From Opitutus sp. GAS368 (GTDB taxonomy: Bacteria > Verrucomicrobiota > Verrucomicrobiia > Opitutales > Opitutaceae): 64,000 bases of DNA. Both the position numbers and the translations under genes were made by a program. Within the stretch, counting starts at the first letter, position 1, and each line of letters begins with the position of its first letter. Below the pieces are notes generated by a model, which did not search any database, had not been told where the DNA came from, and saw only the letters and a list, made by a program, of their open reading frames with translations. The DNA lies in assembly GCF_900104925.1 (NCBI RefSeq), contig NZ_LT629735.1, forward strand, positions 1,706,291 through 1,770,290, in the 5' to 3' direction. This document shows, in pieces, positions 63,732 to 64,000 of this stretch.

Positions 63732-64000
63732 TCAAATCAAAAACTTCCCCTTCGCCATGACCTGCTCGTCGTCGAGCCAGATGTCGAAGAAGCGGCCGAC
63801 GCAGTCGATGTGCGTCGTGCTTTTCCAGGTCTGGCCAGTGTGCTCGCTATAGGGATGTCCGAAGGCGATGTGGATGCCGGGCAGCTTCTCGTCCTGCAAG
63901 ATGTGGCCGATGATGTGCGTGCAGGCCAGGTTGGTGCCGATGGCGAACTCGCCGACGCGGTTCGAGTTCTCGTCCGTGTGGCAATAGGCGTCGAACTCCG
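63732..64000 (-). CDS. M29 family aminopeptidase (C-terminal part, 5' end outside window)
   Basis: The last ~89 residues of a metallo-aminopeptidase. GEFAIGTNLACTHIIGHILQDEKLPG, HIAFGHPYSEHTGQTWKSTTHIDCVG and IWLDDEQVMAKGKF match the AmpS/aminopeptidase T (M29) C-terminus, where His, Tyr, His and Asp of HPYSEHTG and HID bind the metal pair. It removes N-terminal residues from peptides. The rest lies beyond the right edge. Confidence 0.85.
   Translation of the reverse strand, partial: EFDAYCHTDENSNRVGEFAIGTNLACTHIIGHILQDEKLPGIHIAFGHPYSEHTGQTWKSTTHIDCVGRFFDIWLDDEQVMAKGKFLI

Noticed and set aside
1-64000. CRISPR arrays, rRNA or tRNA genes, prophage
   Set aside because: Repeats seen are inverted and dispersed, not regularly spaced direct repeats; no rRNA or tRNA signatures and no phage structural genes were found by reading both strands.

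Overview
The window looks like chromosome from a high-G+C, Gram-negative heterotroph, most likely a verrucomicrobium of the Opitutaceae type. This is inferred from outer-membrane proteins (TonB-dependent receptor, TonB, beta-barrel), an exported amylase next to the receptor, SYLF, YceI and DUF4202 proteins typical of such genomes, and many dispersed palindromic repeats. No rRNA, tRNA, prophage or CRISPR array was seen. One IS200-type transposase is present.

Layout. 1-5.5 kb: a truncated TonB-dependent receptor divergent from a GH13 amylase fused to an esterase domain (starch use). 5.5-10.3 kb: a tight operon of SGNH/TPR protein, carbamoyltransferase, SxtJ and DUF5989. 10.4-17.6 kb: beta/gamma-crystallin/DUF4214 protein, gnd, membrane proteins, dnaN, pssA and an orphan RelE-like protein. 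17.8-29.2 kb: threonine dehydratase with a non-ATG start, AmpG-like permease, cupin, DUF4202, an exported WYL-like protein, membrane proteins, SYLF, methyltransferase, glyS, the IS200 element and an Mpo1-like protein. 29.3-40.9 kb: a redox region with YceI, a FtsX/LolD-type ABC pair, a CcoN-like/CcoO-like pair, a Tll0287-like protein, a flavin/[2Fe-2S] reductase, a cyclic-nucleotide-domain ferredoxin, a cytochrome b-like protein and a decaheme cytochrome c. 40.9-48.8 kb: a complete histidine operon (hisL-GDCBHAF-IE) on the minus strand. 48.9-56.1 kb: permease, DUF805/SRPBCC protein, TonB, TPR, a site-2-protease-like pseudoenzyme, prmB and a PuuD-like cytochrome c. 56.3-58.9 kb: rpmH-rnpA-yidD-yidC. 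59-64 kb: kinase-like protein, peroxiredoxin, beta-barrel, an ATP-grasp-like protein carrying an in-frame repeat, a GxxExxY protein and a partial M29 aminopeptidase.

The strongest regulatory observation is upstream of hisG: an 11-codon leader peptide with five consecutive His codons, a pause-type hairpin and an intrinsic terminator, together a textbook his attenuator. The operon has the enterobacterial gene order with bifunctional HisB and fused HisIE.

The second theme is repeats. Palindromic families occupy most his gene junctions and the 3' ends of many genes. One forms the C-terminus of HisD, one is translated in frame inside an ATP-grasp-like gene, one 189-bp element supplies the stop codons of both flanking genes, and one is split by IS200.

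Functional names rest on motifs read by eye. No database search or folding calculation was run.
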